Positions 37,598 through 45,756 of a stretch of 64,000 bases of DNA are shown here, piece by piece. Origin of the DNA: Sphingomonas sp. Root710 (GTDB lineage: Bacteria; Pseudomonadota; Alphaproteobacteria; Sphingomonadales; Sphingomonadaceae); assembly GCF_001429065.1 (NCBI RefSeq), contig NZ_LMIB01000015.1, positions 148,905 through 212,904 on the forward strand, written 5' to 3'. Both the position numbers and the translations under genes were made by a program. The notes under the pieces are model-generated. The model made no database searches. It saw only the letters and a list, made by a program, of their open reading frames with translations, and had not been told where the DNA came from. Every line of letters starts with the position of its first letter. The stretch's first letter is position 1.

Positions 37598-38548
37598 TTA
37601 GCGGTAAGCTGTTTGATAGGTCAGGCGCTTGCCAACGATGCCCTTGATCGCATTGTCAGCGCGGGCCTTGTCATCAATGCCGAGCTTGGCGCGGTTGCAG
37701 TACCGGAAGTCGAACTCGGCAAGGTAGCGGTGCAGATGCTGCTCGCCGCAATGCTGATAGACGCCCTTCATGCCGCGCTTGAAGATGGAGAACGAGCCTT
37801 CGACGGTGTTCGTGTAGACATCGCCCCGGCCATATTCGCCGATGGAGTGATTTACCGTTTCGTGGCTGGCGAAATCCTTGCCGAGCATCTTGTAGAGGCG
37901 GGCCTGATCGGTGATCAAACGGGCTTCCTTGGCAATGTTGGCTTTCACGATGGGCTCAACATAGGTGCTGATCATCTGATCGAAGTTGAACGACCGGATC
38001 TGGCCGCTGGCGCGATCAACAAGGCTGATGACCTTCATCTTGTGCGCGCCGCTCTGGCGGATGGGCTGACCCTTGAGAACGCCGATGTAGGTTTCGTCCA
38101 CCTCGACCGCACCACCACCCGAACCGAACGGGACAGCAAGCTCGCCGGAGCGCAGGGCTTCACGGATGCGGTGGGCGAGAAACCAAGCCGAATTGTACTG
38201 CACTTCGAGGATGCGGCTAAGCTGGTGGGCGCTGATGCCCTTCTTGCTCGACATCATGAGGTGAACGGCCTGGAGCATCTTGTGGAGGGGGAGCTTGGCG
38301 TCCTCAAACACGGTGCCGACCTTGGCGGTGAACTGCTTACGGCACTCGCCACATTTCTTGAGGCCGTGGCGGACGATGCCCTCGGGGTTCTTCTTGCTGG
38401 GCTTCGAGCGGACGCCTTCCAGCTTGTACACCCGGCCACCGACAACGCCGCAGTGCGGGCAGACAATTCCATCGGCCCAGATCATCGCTTCGAGATATTC
38501 GAAGGCGGCGGCCTCATCGTGGAAACGGGGCTGAGAGAGAACGGACAT
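37598..38548 (-). CDS. IS1595-family (ISXO2-like) transposase
   Basis: A 316-residue transposase. It has an N-terminal zinc ribbon (CPHCG...KKCGECRKQF) and an ISXO2-like DDE-type core. Catalytic segments are VEVDETYIGVLKGQ, ARLITDQARLYKMLGKDF and TNTVEGSFSIFKRGMKGVYQ. Full length with no frameshift. It lies 43 bp inside the right end of the element. Confidence 0.96.
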   Translation of the reverse strand: MSVLSQPRFHDEAAAFEYLEAMIWADGIVCPHCGVVGGRVYKLEGVRSKPSKKNPEGIVRHGLKKCGECRKQFTAKVGTVFEDAKLPLHKMLQAVHLMMSSKKGISAHQLSRILEVQYNSAWFLAHRIREALRSGELAVPFGSGGGAVEVDETYIGVLKGQPIRQSGAHKMKVISLVDRASGQIRSFNFDQMISTYVEPIVKANIAKEARLITDQARLYKMLGKDFASHETVNHSIGEYGRGDVYTNTVEGSFSIFKRGMKGVYQHCGEQHLHRYLAEFDFRYCNRAKLGIDDKARADNAIKGIVGKRLTYQTAYR

Positions 38549-38590
38549 TCGGTAGGCTCCTTATACCCCTGTTCCTAGCGTGTTCCGTTG

Positions 38591-38613
38591 GGTTTGTCAA
38601 ATACGTAATCGCC
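38591..38613 (-). repeat. Right terminal inverted repeat of the IS1595 element
   Basis: On the plus strand GGTTTGTCAAATACGTAATCGCC, the inverse of the left end with one mismatch. Confidence 0.9.
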
Positions 38614-38621
38614 AATGTAGG
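38614..38621. repeat. Right target-site duplication of the IS1595 element
   Basis: AATGTAGG, identical to 35580-35587. Confidence 0.88.
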
Positions 38622-38669
38622 GTTCCAAATTCCAGCATCCCGGCCCCCTTCGCCAACCGCAGGCCGAAT

Positions 38670-39350
38670 ATGCCCCACCCTGTCACCAAAGCCACACAGC
38701 CCGACATCCTCGCCGCCGCCCCACGCTGCGGCGCGCGCACCCGATCCGGTCAGCCCTGCCGGTCGCCCGCCGTCAAAGGCAATGGCCGTTGCCGCATGCA
38801 TGGCGGCAAGGGAAGCGGCGCGCCGCGCGGCAATCGCAATGCTTGGAAGCATGGCTGGCACTCCGTCCGGGTCGGGGCGATCGTCCGCTATGTGCGAGCG
38901 ATGAACCCCTCCGCCATCGCCCGGTTCGCCGAGGCGGCGATGCCCGATGCTGTTCGGGACGTGCCGTCTATTCCCGCGGGCCCGACCGTCCAAAAAAGAA
39001 AAAACAAAAAAATGGCACATCAACCCCATGCACCCGAAATTTCCGCGAATGGATCGCAACTGGAGAACGCCCTGTCACCGCGTGGCATTCGTCCCGCCCC
39101 ACGATCGACGCAGGCCTGTCGTCAATTGGCTCAGGGCGAGCCGAAAATGGTGGGGTTCGAGAACCGGCGCGCAGCGTACTCAAATGTACGTGAGCACCGG
39201 AAGCGCAGAAACACGCCATTTGCAGGCCGGCCTGGGCCAATTGGCGACAGGCCCCCAACGGGCAAAGAAAACTTGGTCTGCCCCCAAACTTCCTTGATTT
39301 GCGCAAAGCGGCGCCGGTCGCCATGTGGCATCCATGACATCCCTGCTTGA
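38670..39350 (+). CDS. HGGXG-motif protein, C-terminus probably not native
   Basis: The first about 60 residues match the short HGGXG family: RCGARTRSGQPCRSPAVKGN, then CRMHGGKGSGAPRGNRNAWKHG (Cys/His cluster plus MHGG). Related proteins are usually around 100 residues. Here the frame continues across an A-rich tract at about 38988-39012, through the family B repeat at 39114-39252, and 17 bases into cobA. The tail is therefore likely to be read-through after a frameshift or deletion. The IS1595 element inserted 48 bp upstream may have removed the promoter. Confidence 0.5.
   Translation: MPHPVTKATQPDILAAAPRCGARTRSGQPCRSPAVKGNGRCRMHGGKGSGAPRGNRNAWKHGWHSVRVGAIVRYVRAMNPSAIARFAEAAMPDAVRDVPSIPAGPTVQKRKNKKMAHQPHAPEISANGSQLENALSPRGIRPAPRSTQACRQLAQGEPKMVGFENRRAAYSNVREHRKRRNTPFAGRPGPIGDRPPTGKENLVCPQTSLICAKRRRSPCGIHDIPA
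39114..39252. repeat. Family B hairpin repeat, copy with covarying outer arms
   Basis: Outer arms GCCTGTCGTCAATTGGC and GCCAATTGGCGACAGGC. Compared with the copy at 19502, changes at two positions on one arm are matched by changes on the other, and the same G-U wobble is kept. Confidence 0.88.
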
Positions 39351-40155
39351 TCCCGAAGCGCGCGGGCGCGTCATCCTGGTCGGCGCCGGTCCCGGCGACC
39401 CCGGCCTGTTGACCGTGCGCGCGGTCGAGGCGCTGCGCGTTGCCGATGTCGTCGTACATGACGGGCTGATCGACATGCGCGTGCTCGACCATGCGCCTGC
39501 GAGCGCGCAGCGCATCTCGGTCGCCAAGCAGCGCGACCGCCACACCCTGCCCCAGGAAGCGATCAACGCGCTGATCATCGCCCATGTGAAGGCGGGATCG
39601 GTCGTCGTCCGGCTCAAGGGCGGCGATCCGTTCGTCTTCGGGCGCGGCGGCGAGGAGGTCGAGGCGGTGCGCGCGGCGGGCCTGCCGGTCGAGGTCATAC
39701 CCGGCGTCTCCTCGGCGCTCGGCTGCGCGGCGGAGGCGATGCTGCCGCTAACCCATCGTGACTGGTCGAGCGCGGTCAGCTTCGTCGCGGGCACCTGCAA
39801 GGGCCTGAACGAACAGAACTGGGCCGGCCTCGCGGGTCAGGGCCGCACGCTGGTCATCTATATGGGCGTCACCTGCTCCTCGGCGATCGCCGACAAGCTG
39901 ATGGCGGACGGGGTCGCCCCCGACATGCCGGTCGCGGTGCTCGAACGCGGCACGCTCGACGGGTCGCGCGCGATGCGCACCCTGCTCGCCGATCTTGGCG
40001 ACATGATCGTGCGCGAGAAGGTGGTCAGCCCCGCGATCATCGTGGTGGGTGAGGTCGTGCTGCTGTCCGATGCGGACGACCGCCTCGCCGCCTTCGCGGC
40101 GCAGGCCGAACGCCAGACGCCTGTGACGGCGGATAATATGGAAGACGAAGCGTGA
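39334..40155 (+). CDS. cobA: Uroporphyrinogen-III C-methyltransferase
   Basis: A 273-residue SAM-dependent enzyme making precorrin-2 for siroheme, the cofactor of the CysI reductase encoded next door. Blocks: VILVGAGPGDPGLLTVRAVE, ADVVVHDGLID, VRLKGGDPFVFGRGGEE, EVIPGVSSA and TLVIYMGV. ATG 39334 gives the family start; a GTG at 39325 is possible. It overlaps DUF2849 by 4 bases. It has no CysG-type N-terminal dehydrogenase domain. Confidence 0.95.
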   Translation: MTSLLDPEARGRVILVGAGPGDPGLLTVRAVEALRVADVVVHDGLIDMRVLDHAPASAQRISVAKQRDRHTLPQEAINALIIAHVKAGSVVVRLKGGDPFVFGRGGEEVEAVRAAGLPVEVIPGVSSALGCAAEAMLPLTHRDWSSAVSFVAGTCKGLNEQNWAGLAGQGRTLVIYMGVTCSSAIADKLMADGVAPDMPVAVLERGTLDGSRAMRTLLADLGDMIVREKVVSPAIIVVGEVVLLSDADDRLAAFAAQAERQTPVTADNMEDEA

Positions 40156-40448
40156 AGATATTGACGGGGAATGATCTGGTGACCGGCGACGTCATCTGGT
40201 GGACCGGCGAGGGCTGGTCGCGCCATGTCGAGCATGCCGTCGACGTCGATCATCAGGGCGAGGCGATCGCCGCGCGCGAGGAAGCCGCGCGCCGCGTCAA
40301 CAGCCCCTATGTCATCCAGGCCGAAATGACCGAAGCGGGCCCCCGCCCCGCCCATATCAAGGACCGCATCCGCGCGGTGGGCCCCACCGTGCGCGTCGAC
40401 CTGGGCCTCAAACCCGCCGATCCCGCGATCGGCGAATGGGTGATCTGA
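40152..40448 (+). CDS. DUF2849 protein of the cys operon
   Basis: A 98-residue protein (LTGNDLVTGDVIWWTGEGWS, then EEAARRVNSPYVIQAEM, and GPTVRVDLGL). DUF2849 genes are regularly found between cobA and cysI in alphaproteobacteria, but their role is not known. Coupled to cobA by an ATGA overlap and followed by cysI 1 base later. Confidence 0.9.
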   Translation: MKILTGNDLVTGDVIWWTGEGWSRHVEHAVDVDHQGEAIAAREEAARRVNSPYVIQAEMTEAGPRPAHIKDRIRAVGPTVRVDLGLKPADPAIGEWVI

Positions 40449-40449
40449 C

Positions 40450-42099
40450 ATGTACCGCTACGACCAATATGACCAGGCGATCGTCGACGCGCGCGTCGAG
40501 GAATTCCGCGATCAGACCCGCCGCCGCCTCGCCGGCGAATTGTCGGAGGACCAGTTCAAGCCGCTGCGGCTGATGAACGGCCTCTATCTGCAGCTCCACG
40601 CCTATATGCTGCGCGTCGCCATCCCCTATGGCACGCTGTCGGGCAAGCAGATGCACATGCTCGCGCATATCGCCCGCACCTATGACAAGGATTACGGGCA
40701 CTTCACCACGCGGCAGAACCTCCAGTATAACTGGATCAAGCTCGCCGACGCGCCCGATATCCTGGAAAAGCTCGCGACGGTCGAGATGCACGCCATCCAG
40801 ACGAGCGGCAATTGCATCCGCAACATCTCGTCGGATCAATATGCCGGCGCCGCGGCCGACGAGATCGAGGATCCGCGCCCCTGGGCCGAGCTGCTGCGCC
40901 AGTGGAGCACCTTCCACCCCGAGTTCATCTTCCTGCCGCGCAAGTTCAAGATCGCGGTGATCGGCACGGAAGAGGACCGCTCGGCGATCCAGCTCCACGA
41001 CATCGGGCTTCAGATCGTCCGCAACGATGCGGGTGAGGTCGGCTTCCGCGTCTATGTCGGCGGCGGCATGGGCCGCACCCCGATGATCGCGCCGGTGATC
41101 CGCGACTTCCTGCCCAAGGCGGAGCTGATCAGCTATCTCGAGGCCTGCCTGCGCGTCTACAACCGCTTCGGCCGCCGCGACAATATGTACAAGGCGCGGA
41201 TCAAGATCCTCGTCCACGAACTCGGCGCCGACGAATATCGCCGCCAGGTCGAGGAGGAATTCCTCCACACCCGCACGCTGGGCCTCGACGCGCCGCAGGC
41301 CGAGGTCGATCGGATCGCCGCGGGCTTCGCGCCCCCGCCGTTCGAGACCGGCCTGTCCGACGAAATCAACCGCAGCGATCCCGATTTCGCCCCCCCCGAA
41401 TTCTGGGCGTGGGTCGATCAGCAGGTCGCCGCGCACAAGGCGCCCGGCTATGCGATCGTCAATATCAGCCTGAAGCCGGTCGAGGGCATCCCCGGCGACG
41501 CCTCCTCGGACCAGATCGACCTGATGGCCGACCTCGCCGAAGCCTACAGCTTCGACGAACTGCGCATCACCCATGCCCAGAATGTCGTGCTGCCGCATGT
41601 GAAGAAGGCCGATCTCTACGCGATCTGGCAGAAGCTCGACGCCGCCGGCCTCGCCTCGGCCAATCTCGATCTGGTCGGCGACATCATCGCCTGCCCCGGT
41701 CTCGATTATTGCAGCCTCGCCAACGCCCGCTCGATCCCGCTCGCGCAGAAGATCGCGACCCGTTTCGGCGATCCGGCGCGGCAGCGCGACTTGGGCGAGC
41801 TGAAGATCAAGATCTCGGGCTGCATCAACGCCTGCGGCCATCACCATGCCGGGCATATCGGCATCCTCGGCGTCGACCGTAAGGGCGAGGAGAATTACCA
41901 ACTCTCCTTCGGCGGATCGGGGGCGGAGGACGCCAGCCTCGCCAAGATCATCGGCCCCGGCTTTTCCGAGGACGGCGTCGTCGACGCGATCGAGAAGGCG
42001 GTGAATGTCTACACCGCGCAGCGTAGCGACGGGGAACGCTTCCTCGACACCTATCGCCGCATCGGCGACGCGCCGTTCAAGGAGGCGATCTATGGGTGA
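40450..42099 (+). CDS. cysI: Assimilatory sulfite/nitrite reductase hemoprotein
   Basis: A 549-residue siroheme/[4Fe-4S] enzyme that reduces sulfite to sulfide. The cluster ligands are CPGLDYC (CxxxxxC) and CINACGHHHAG (CxxxC). N-terminal half-domain has GHFTTRQNLQYNWIKL. Full length. It follows DUF2849 by one base. Its C-terminal codons read TAT GGG TGA, so the stop lies inside an ATGGGTGA string that recurs at the next gene's start. Confidence 0.95.
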   Translation: MYRYDQYDQAIVDARVEEFRDQTRRRLAGELSEDQFKPLRLMNGLYLQLHAYMLRVAIPYGTLSGKQMHMLAHIARTYDKDYGHFTTRQNLQYNWIKLADAPDILEKLATVEMHAIQTSGNCIRNISSDQYAGAAADEIEDPRPWAELLRQWSTFHPEFIFLPRKFKIAVIGTEEDRSAIQLHDIGLQIVRNDAGEVGFRVYVGGGMGRTPMIAPVIRDFLPKAELISYLEACLRVYNRFGRRDNMYKARIKILVHELGADEYRRQVEEEFLHTRTLGLDAPQAEVDRIAAGFAPPPFETGLSDEINRSDPDFAPPEFWAWVDQQVAAHKAPGYAIVNISLKPVEGIPGDASSDQIDLMADLAEAYSFDELRITHAQNVVLPHVKKADLYAIWQKLDAAGLASANLDLVGDIIACPGLDYCSLANARSIPLAQKIATRFGDPARQRDLGELKIKISGCINACGHHHAGHIGILGVDRKGEENYQLSFGGSGAEDASLAKIIGPGFSEDGVVDAIEKAVNVYTAQRSDGERFLDTYRRIGDAPFKEAIYG

Positions 42100-42281
42100 G
42101 TCGCCCTTCTTTGTCATCCCGGACTTGATCCGGGATCCCGCTTCTTCTTCGTCGCCCCTCTCTGCGTCATCCTCGCGAAAGCGGGGATCCACGGACGGCG
42201 GCACGTCGAGCCTCTTGTCCTCCGCAACCATGGATTCCCGCTTTCGCGGGAATGACGAAACGGCAGTCTGGAGCGCATTCC
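42100..42281. repeat. Inserted family C hairpins between cysI and the DUF934 gene
   Basis: Contains a half copy of family C (42112-42158, TGTCATCCCGGACTTGATCC) and a second hairpin (42165-42256, CGTCATCCTCGCGAAAGCGGGG with CCCGCTTTCGCGGGAATGACG). The block is flanked by ATGGGTGA on both sides (42092-42099 and 42282-42289). Confidence 0.8.
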
Positions 42282-42707
42282 ATGGGTGATCTGGTCCGGT
42301 TCCGCGACGACGAGGCGCATGAGGAGCCCGCGGTGACGCTCGACGGCTTCCTCAAACAATCGAACGCGACCGCGGTGCGGCTCGAGCCGACCGACGATCC
42401 GCGCGCGCTGATCCCCTATCTCGACCGGCTCTCGCTGATCGAGGTCAGCTTCCCCAAGTTCCGCGACGGGCGCGGCTTCTCGATCGGCAGCATCCTGCGC
42501 GAGGCGGGCTATGCCGGTGAGCTGCGCGCGGCGGGCGACATCCTCGTCGATCAGATCGTGCCGCTGCGCCGCTGCGGCTTCGACGCGATCCTGACCGAGG
42601 CGGAGATCGATCGCGACACGCTCGGCAAGCTCGCCGGGCTCTACGCCAATGTCTATCAGAAGACCGTCGACGGCCGCGCGCCGGTCTGGGCTCGCCGGCA
42701 TGGCTGA
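42282..42707 (+). CDS. DUF934 protein of the cys operon
   Basis: A 141-residue protein (RALIPYLDRLSLIEVSFPKF, RDGRGFSIGSILREAGY, VPLRRCGFDAILTEAE), the DUF934 family found next to cysI in many proteobacteria and sometimes called CysX-like. ATG 42282 has GGAG 9 bases upstream. It overlaps cysH by 8 bases. In relatives it probably overlapped the cysI stop directly, before the repeat arrived. Confidence 0.92.
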   Translation: MGDLVRFRDDEAHEEPAVTLDGFLKQSNATAVRLEPTDDPRALIPYLDRLSLIEVSFPKFRDGRGFSIGSILREAGYAGELRAAGDILVDQIVPLRRCGFDAILTEAEIDRDTLGKLAGLYANVYQKTVDGRAPVWARRHG

Positions 42708-43464
42708 GACCGCGCGCCGCATCGACCGGATCGACACCGCGCCCCGCTTCACCGCGGCGGATGTCGCGCGCCTCAACGCGCGCTTCGAAGGCGTCGGGAC
42801 CGAGGATGTGATCCGCACCGTGCTGGCCGAGAAGCTGCTCGGCGAGGTCGCGGTGGTCTCGTCCTTCGGCGCCGAGTCCGCGGTGCTGCTCGATCTGGTC
42901 GCGCGCGCCGATCCGTCGACCCCGGTGCTGTTCCTCGAAACCGGCAAGATGTTCCCCGAGACGCTCGGCTATCGCGACCTGCTCGCCGAGCGGCTGGGGC
43001 TGACCGATCTGCGCAACATCACCCCCGATCCGGCGGTGATCGACGCGAAGGACGCGACCGGGCTGCGCTGGTCCTATGATCCCGACGGCTGCTGCGAGAT
43101 CCGCAAGGTGATCCCGCTCGCCGCCGCGATGAAGGGCTTCGACGCGTCGATCACCGGCCGCAAGGGCTTCCAGGCCTCGACCCGCACCGGTATCCCGCGC
43201 TTCGAGCTCGACGGCGACCGCATCAAGTTCAACCCGCTCGCCGACTGGACCAAGGCCGATCTCGACGCCTGGTTCGAGAGCCGCGACCTGCCGCGGCATC
43301 CGCTCGAGGCGCAGGGCTATCTGTCGATCGGCTGCGCGCCGTGCACCAGCGTCGTCAAGCCGGGCGAGGATCCGCGCGCGGGCCGCTGGCGCGGCTGGGA
43401 CAAGGTCGAATGCGGCATCCACGGCGAACCGATCGTCCGCCCGGGAGAGGAGCCGGTCTTCTGA
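42700..43464 (+). CDS. cysH: Phosphoadenylyl/adenylyl-sulfate reductase, APS type
   Basis: A 254-residue enzyme producing sulfite from activated sulfate. SSFGAESAVLLDLVA binds the nucleotide, and ECGIHGE holds the catalytic Cys. The pairs DGCCEIRK and GCAPCTSV supply four Cys for a [4Fe-4S] cluster, which marks 5'-adenylylsulfate (APS) reductases rather than the E. coli PAPS enzyme. ATG 42700 lies inside the DUF934 gene. Last gene of the sulfite cluster. Confidence 0.94.
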   Translation: MAETARRIDRIDTAPRFTAADVARLNARFEGVGTEDVIRTVLAEKLLGEVAVVSSFGAESAVLLDLVARADPSTPVLFLETGKMFPETLGYRDLLAERLGLTDLRNITPDPAVIDAKDATGLRWSYDPDGCCEIRKVIPLAAAMKGFDASITGRKGFQASTRTGIPRFELDGDRIKFNPLADWTKADLDAWFESRDLPRHPLEAQGYLSIGCAPCTSVVKPGEDPRAGRWRGWDKVECGIHGEPIVRPGEEPVF

Positions 43465-43467
43465 TCC

Positions 43468-43575
43468 TCAATAGAGGAGGAAGCTGCCGATCTTGTAGAG
43501 GATGTAGAAGGGCGCGACCATGATCGCGCTGACGAGAATCCCGTCCATCACCTGGTCCACGCGCTGCATGACCAT
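43468..43575 (-). CDS. 35-residue single-pass membrane peptide
   Basis: Reads MVMQRVDQVMDGILVSAIMV, then APFYILYKIGSFLLY and stop. One hydrophobic helix follows a short amphipathic N-terminus. GGGGGAGAG lies just before the ATG at 43575; an ATG at 43569 is also possible. It ends 3 bases from the converging cysH stop. Small size and clean ribosome site suggest a real small protein. Function unknown. Confidence 0.6.
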   Translation of the reverse strand: MVMQRVDQVMDGILVSAIMVAPFYILYKIGSFLLY

Positions 43576-43652
43576 CTCTCCCCCGGACGCGCCGCTTTCT
43601 GCGGCGTCATCGGGGCGTAACACATCACAAATCGGCGATGCTGTCACGCGGC

Positions 43653-45167
43653 TTATTCATAGTCGTCATGCCCGCCATAATATTCGTCGGCGAGGTCGGA
43701 GAATTTGGTGAACTTGGCCTCGAACTTCAGCGGGATCGTCCCGGTCGAACCATGGCGCTGTTTGGCGATGATCAGGTCGGCGCGGTTGTGGGCGCGCTCC
43801 ATCTTGATCTTCCAGTCCTCGAACGCGGTCACCTCGACCGCGGTGTCGCCCGCCTCGATCGACGCCGCCTTGGGGCTCGTCAGGTTGAGGTAATATTCCT
43901 CGCGATAGACGAACCAGACCATGTCCGCGTCCTGCTCGATCGAGCCGGATTCGCGCAGGTCGGACAGGACGGGCTTCTTGTTCTCGCGCTGCTCGACCTG
44001 ACGGCTGAGCTGCGACAGCGCGATCACCGGCACGCTCAGCTCCTTGGCGAGCTGCTTGAGGCCGCGGCTGATCTCGGAGATTTCCTGGACGCGGTTGGCG
44101 TCGGTGCTGCGCCCGGATCCCTGGAGCAGCTGGAGATAGTCGACGATGATCGCACCGATCCCCTTCTGCCGCTTGAGCCGCCGCGCGCGGGTGCGCAGCG
44201 CGGCGATGGTCAGGCCGGGCGTGTCGTCGATGTAGAGCGGCAGATTCTCCAGCTCCTGCGCAGCGCGCGCGAAGGAGGTGAACTCGGCATTGCTGATCTT
44301 GCCCATGCGCAACTGCTCGCCGCTGATCTCCGCCTGTTCGGCAAGGACGCGGGTCGCAAGCTGGTCGGCCGACATTTCGAGGCTGAAGAAGGCGACCGGC
44401 GCGCCGACCGACCGCTCGATCCCCGCCTCCTGATCGCGGACGTAGCGGTTCGCGACGTTGAACGCGATGTTGGTGGCGAGCGAGGTCTTGCCCATGCCGG
44501 GACGCCCGGCGAGGATGATAAGGTCCGAGGGATGGAGGCCGCCGATCTTGGCGTTGAGCCGTTCGAGCCCCGTCGTCAGACCCGCGACGTGCCCGCCCGA
44601 GTTGAGCGCCGCGCTCGCTGTCTCGATGACCATCTTGGTCGCCTGGGCGAAGCTCTTGACGCTGCCCTCCTCGCCGCCTTCCTCGGCGACGCGGTACAGC
44701 GCGACCTCGGCCTGCTCGATCTGGGTCTTGGGATTGACCTCCTCGGACGTGTCGAGCGCGGTTTCGACCATGCCGCGGCCGACGCCGACCAGCGCGCGCA
44801 GCAAAGCGAGATCGTAGATCTGGCTGGCGAAGTCGCGCGCGCCGATCAGCGCCGCGCCGCTACCGGTCAGCTGCGCCAGATAAGCGGGCCCGCCCAGCTC
44901 TCGCATCCCCGCGTCGCCCTCGAACAGCGGGCGCAGCGTCACCGGCGTCGCGAGCATGTTGCGGTCCATCAGCCGCAGTATGGCGTCGTAGATACGGCCG
45001 TGCAGCGGTTCGAAGAAATGTTCGGGCCGCAGCTTGATCTGGATGTCCTCGACCAGCCGGTTGTCGAGCATCATCGCACCGAGCAGCGCCGCCTCCGCCT
45101 CGACATTCTGAGGCAGGGACTGGGGTTCCGCCGCAGGGGCAGGATAGGCTCGGACCGGTTCAACCAT
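43653..45167 (-). CDS. dnaB: Replicative DNA helicase DnaB
   Basis: A 504-residue hexameric helicase. The N-terminal primase-binding domain starts LPQNVEAEAALLGAMMLDNR. The RecA-like domain has Walker A AGRPGMGKTSLA, FSLEMSADQLATR, and Walker B IIVDYLQLLQGSG. No intein. The ATG at 45167 gives the usual length; the frame is open to 45263 but that part does not resemble DnaB. Confidence 0.97.
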   Translation of the reverse strand: MVEPVRAYPAPAAEPQSLPQNVEAEAALLGAMMLDNRLVEDIQIKLRPEHFFEPLHGRIYDAILRLMDRNMLATPVTLRPLFEGDAGMRELGGPAYLAQLTGSGAALIGARDFASQIYDLALLRALVGVGRGMVETALDTSEEVNPKTQIEQAEVALYRVAEEGGEEGSVKSFAQATKMVIETASAALNSGGHVAGLTTGLERLNAKIGGLHPSDLIILAGRPGMGKTSLATNIAFNVANRYVRDQEAGIERSVGAPVAFFSLEMSADQLATRVLAEQAEISGEQLRMGKISNAEFTSFARAAQELENLPLYIDDTPGLTIAALRTRARRLKRQKGIGAIIVDYLQLLQGSGRSTDANRVQEISEISRGLKQLAKELSVPVIALSQLSRQVEQRENKKPVLSDLRESGSIEQDADMVWFVYREEYYLNLTSPKAASIEAGDTAVEVTAFEDWKIKMERAHNRADLIIAKQRHGSTGTIPLKFEAKFTKFSDLADEYYGGHDDYE

Positions 45168-45259
45168 AGCGCGATTATCCGCCCGGGATGCGCCAACCGC
45201 AAGCGGTGCAGGAAAAAGAAGGCGGGGACCGATCTGTGGATATTCCGCGCTTGCCACAC

Positions 45260-45272
45260 TCACTGCAAGTGA
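45260..45272. promoter_or_regulatory. Palindrome upstream of marR-emrA
   Basis: TCACT-GCA-AGTGA, a perfect 5+3+5 palindrome 14-26 bases before the marR start. A plausible MarR autoregulatory operator. No test of it from sequence alone. Confidence 0.45.
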
Positions 45273-45285
45273 TCATATTGTAAGC

Positions 45286-45756
45286 ATGCCTACAGATACG
45301 AGTCGGCGCGTGCCTTTCCTGATGCACGACATAGCGCGGCGATCGCGCTACTGGTTCGATGCGCGCGCTCGCTCGGCCGGGTCGACGCGCGCGCAGTGGC
45401 GCGTCCTGTTCAACTTGGCGCGCGTCGACGGTCCAACGCAAAGCGAACTGGCCGACCTGCTCGATGTCGAGCGGATCACATTGTGCCGCATGGTCGACCG
45501 GCTTGCCGAGGCAGGGCTCGTCGAGCGGCGCGCCGATCCGGCTGATCGCCGCGTCTGGCGGATTCACCTTACCGAACGCGCCGCTCCCGTGATCGACGAA
45601 CTCACCCACATCGCCGATGAGATGGAAAACAACATCCTCGAGCCGCTCTCGATCGAAGAGCGCGCCACGCTGACGGATCTGCTGATCAAGGTCCGCAACA
45701 ACATGCGGGACAGGGACGAGCTGCCCGAACAGATATCCGCGGGCGCCGGCCAATGA
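45286..45756 (+). CDS. MarR family transcriptional regulator
   Basis: A 156-residue winged-helix repressor. DNA-binding part: TRAQWRVLFNLARVDGPTQS, ELADLLDVERITLCRMVDRL, wing ERRADPADRRVWRIHLTE. It overlaps emrA by 4 bases (ATGA) and probably controls it through the palindrome upstream. Divergent from dnaB. Start at 45286 lacks a strong ribosome site; ATG 45322 is an alternative. Confidence 0.92.
   Translation: MPTDTSRRVPFLMHDIARRSRYWFDARARSAGSTRAQWRVLFNLARVDGPTQSELADLLDVERITLCRMVDRLAEAGLVERRADPADRRVWRIHLTERAAPVIDELTHIADEMENNILEPLSIEERATLTDLLIKVRNNMRDRDELPEQISAGAGQ

Larger units (their letters stand above)
35588..38613 (-). mobile_element. IS1595-family element with passenger genes
   Basis: A 3,026-bp element bounded by 23-bp inverted ends (35588-35610 and 38591-38613; GGCGATTACGTATTT then C or G then ACAAACC, one mismatch). 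A perfect 8-bp duplication AATGTAGG flanks it. It carries the transposase near the right end and four passenger genes: a membrane protein on the plus strand, and a minus-strand DUF433 antitoxin, PIN toxin and 48-residue protein. Passenger genes are known in this family. Intact ends and duplication suggest recent insertion. Confidence 0.93.

Noticed and set aside
39253-39333. Riboswitch (SAM or cobalamin type) before cobA
   Set aside because: Only 80 bases, no recognisable conserved core or pairing pattern.
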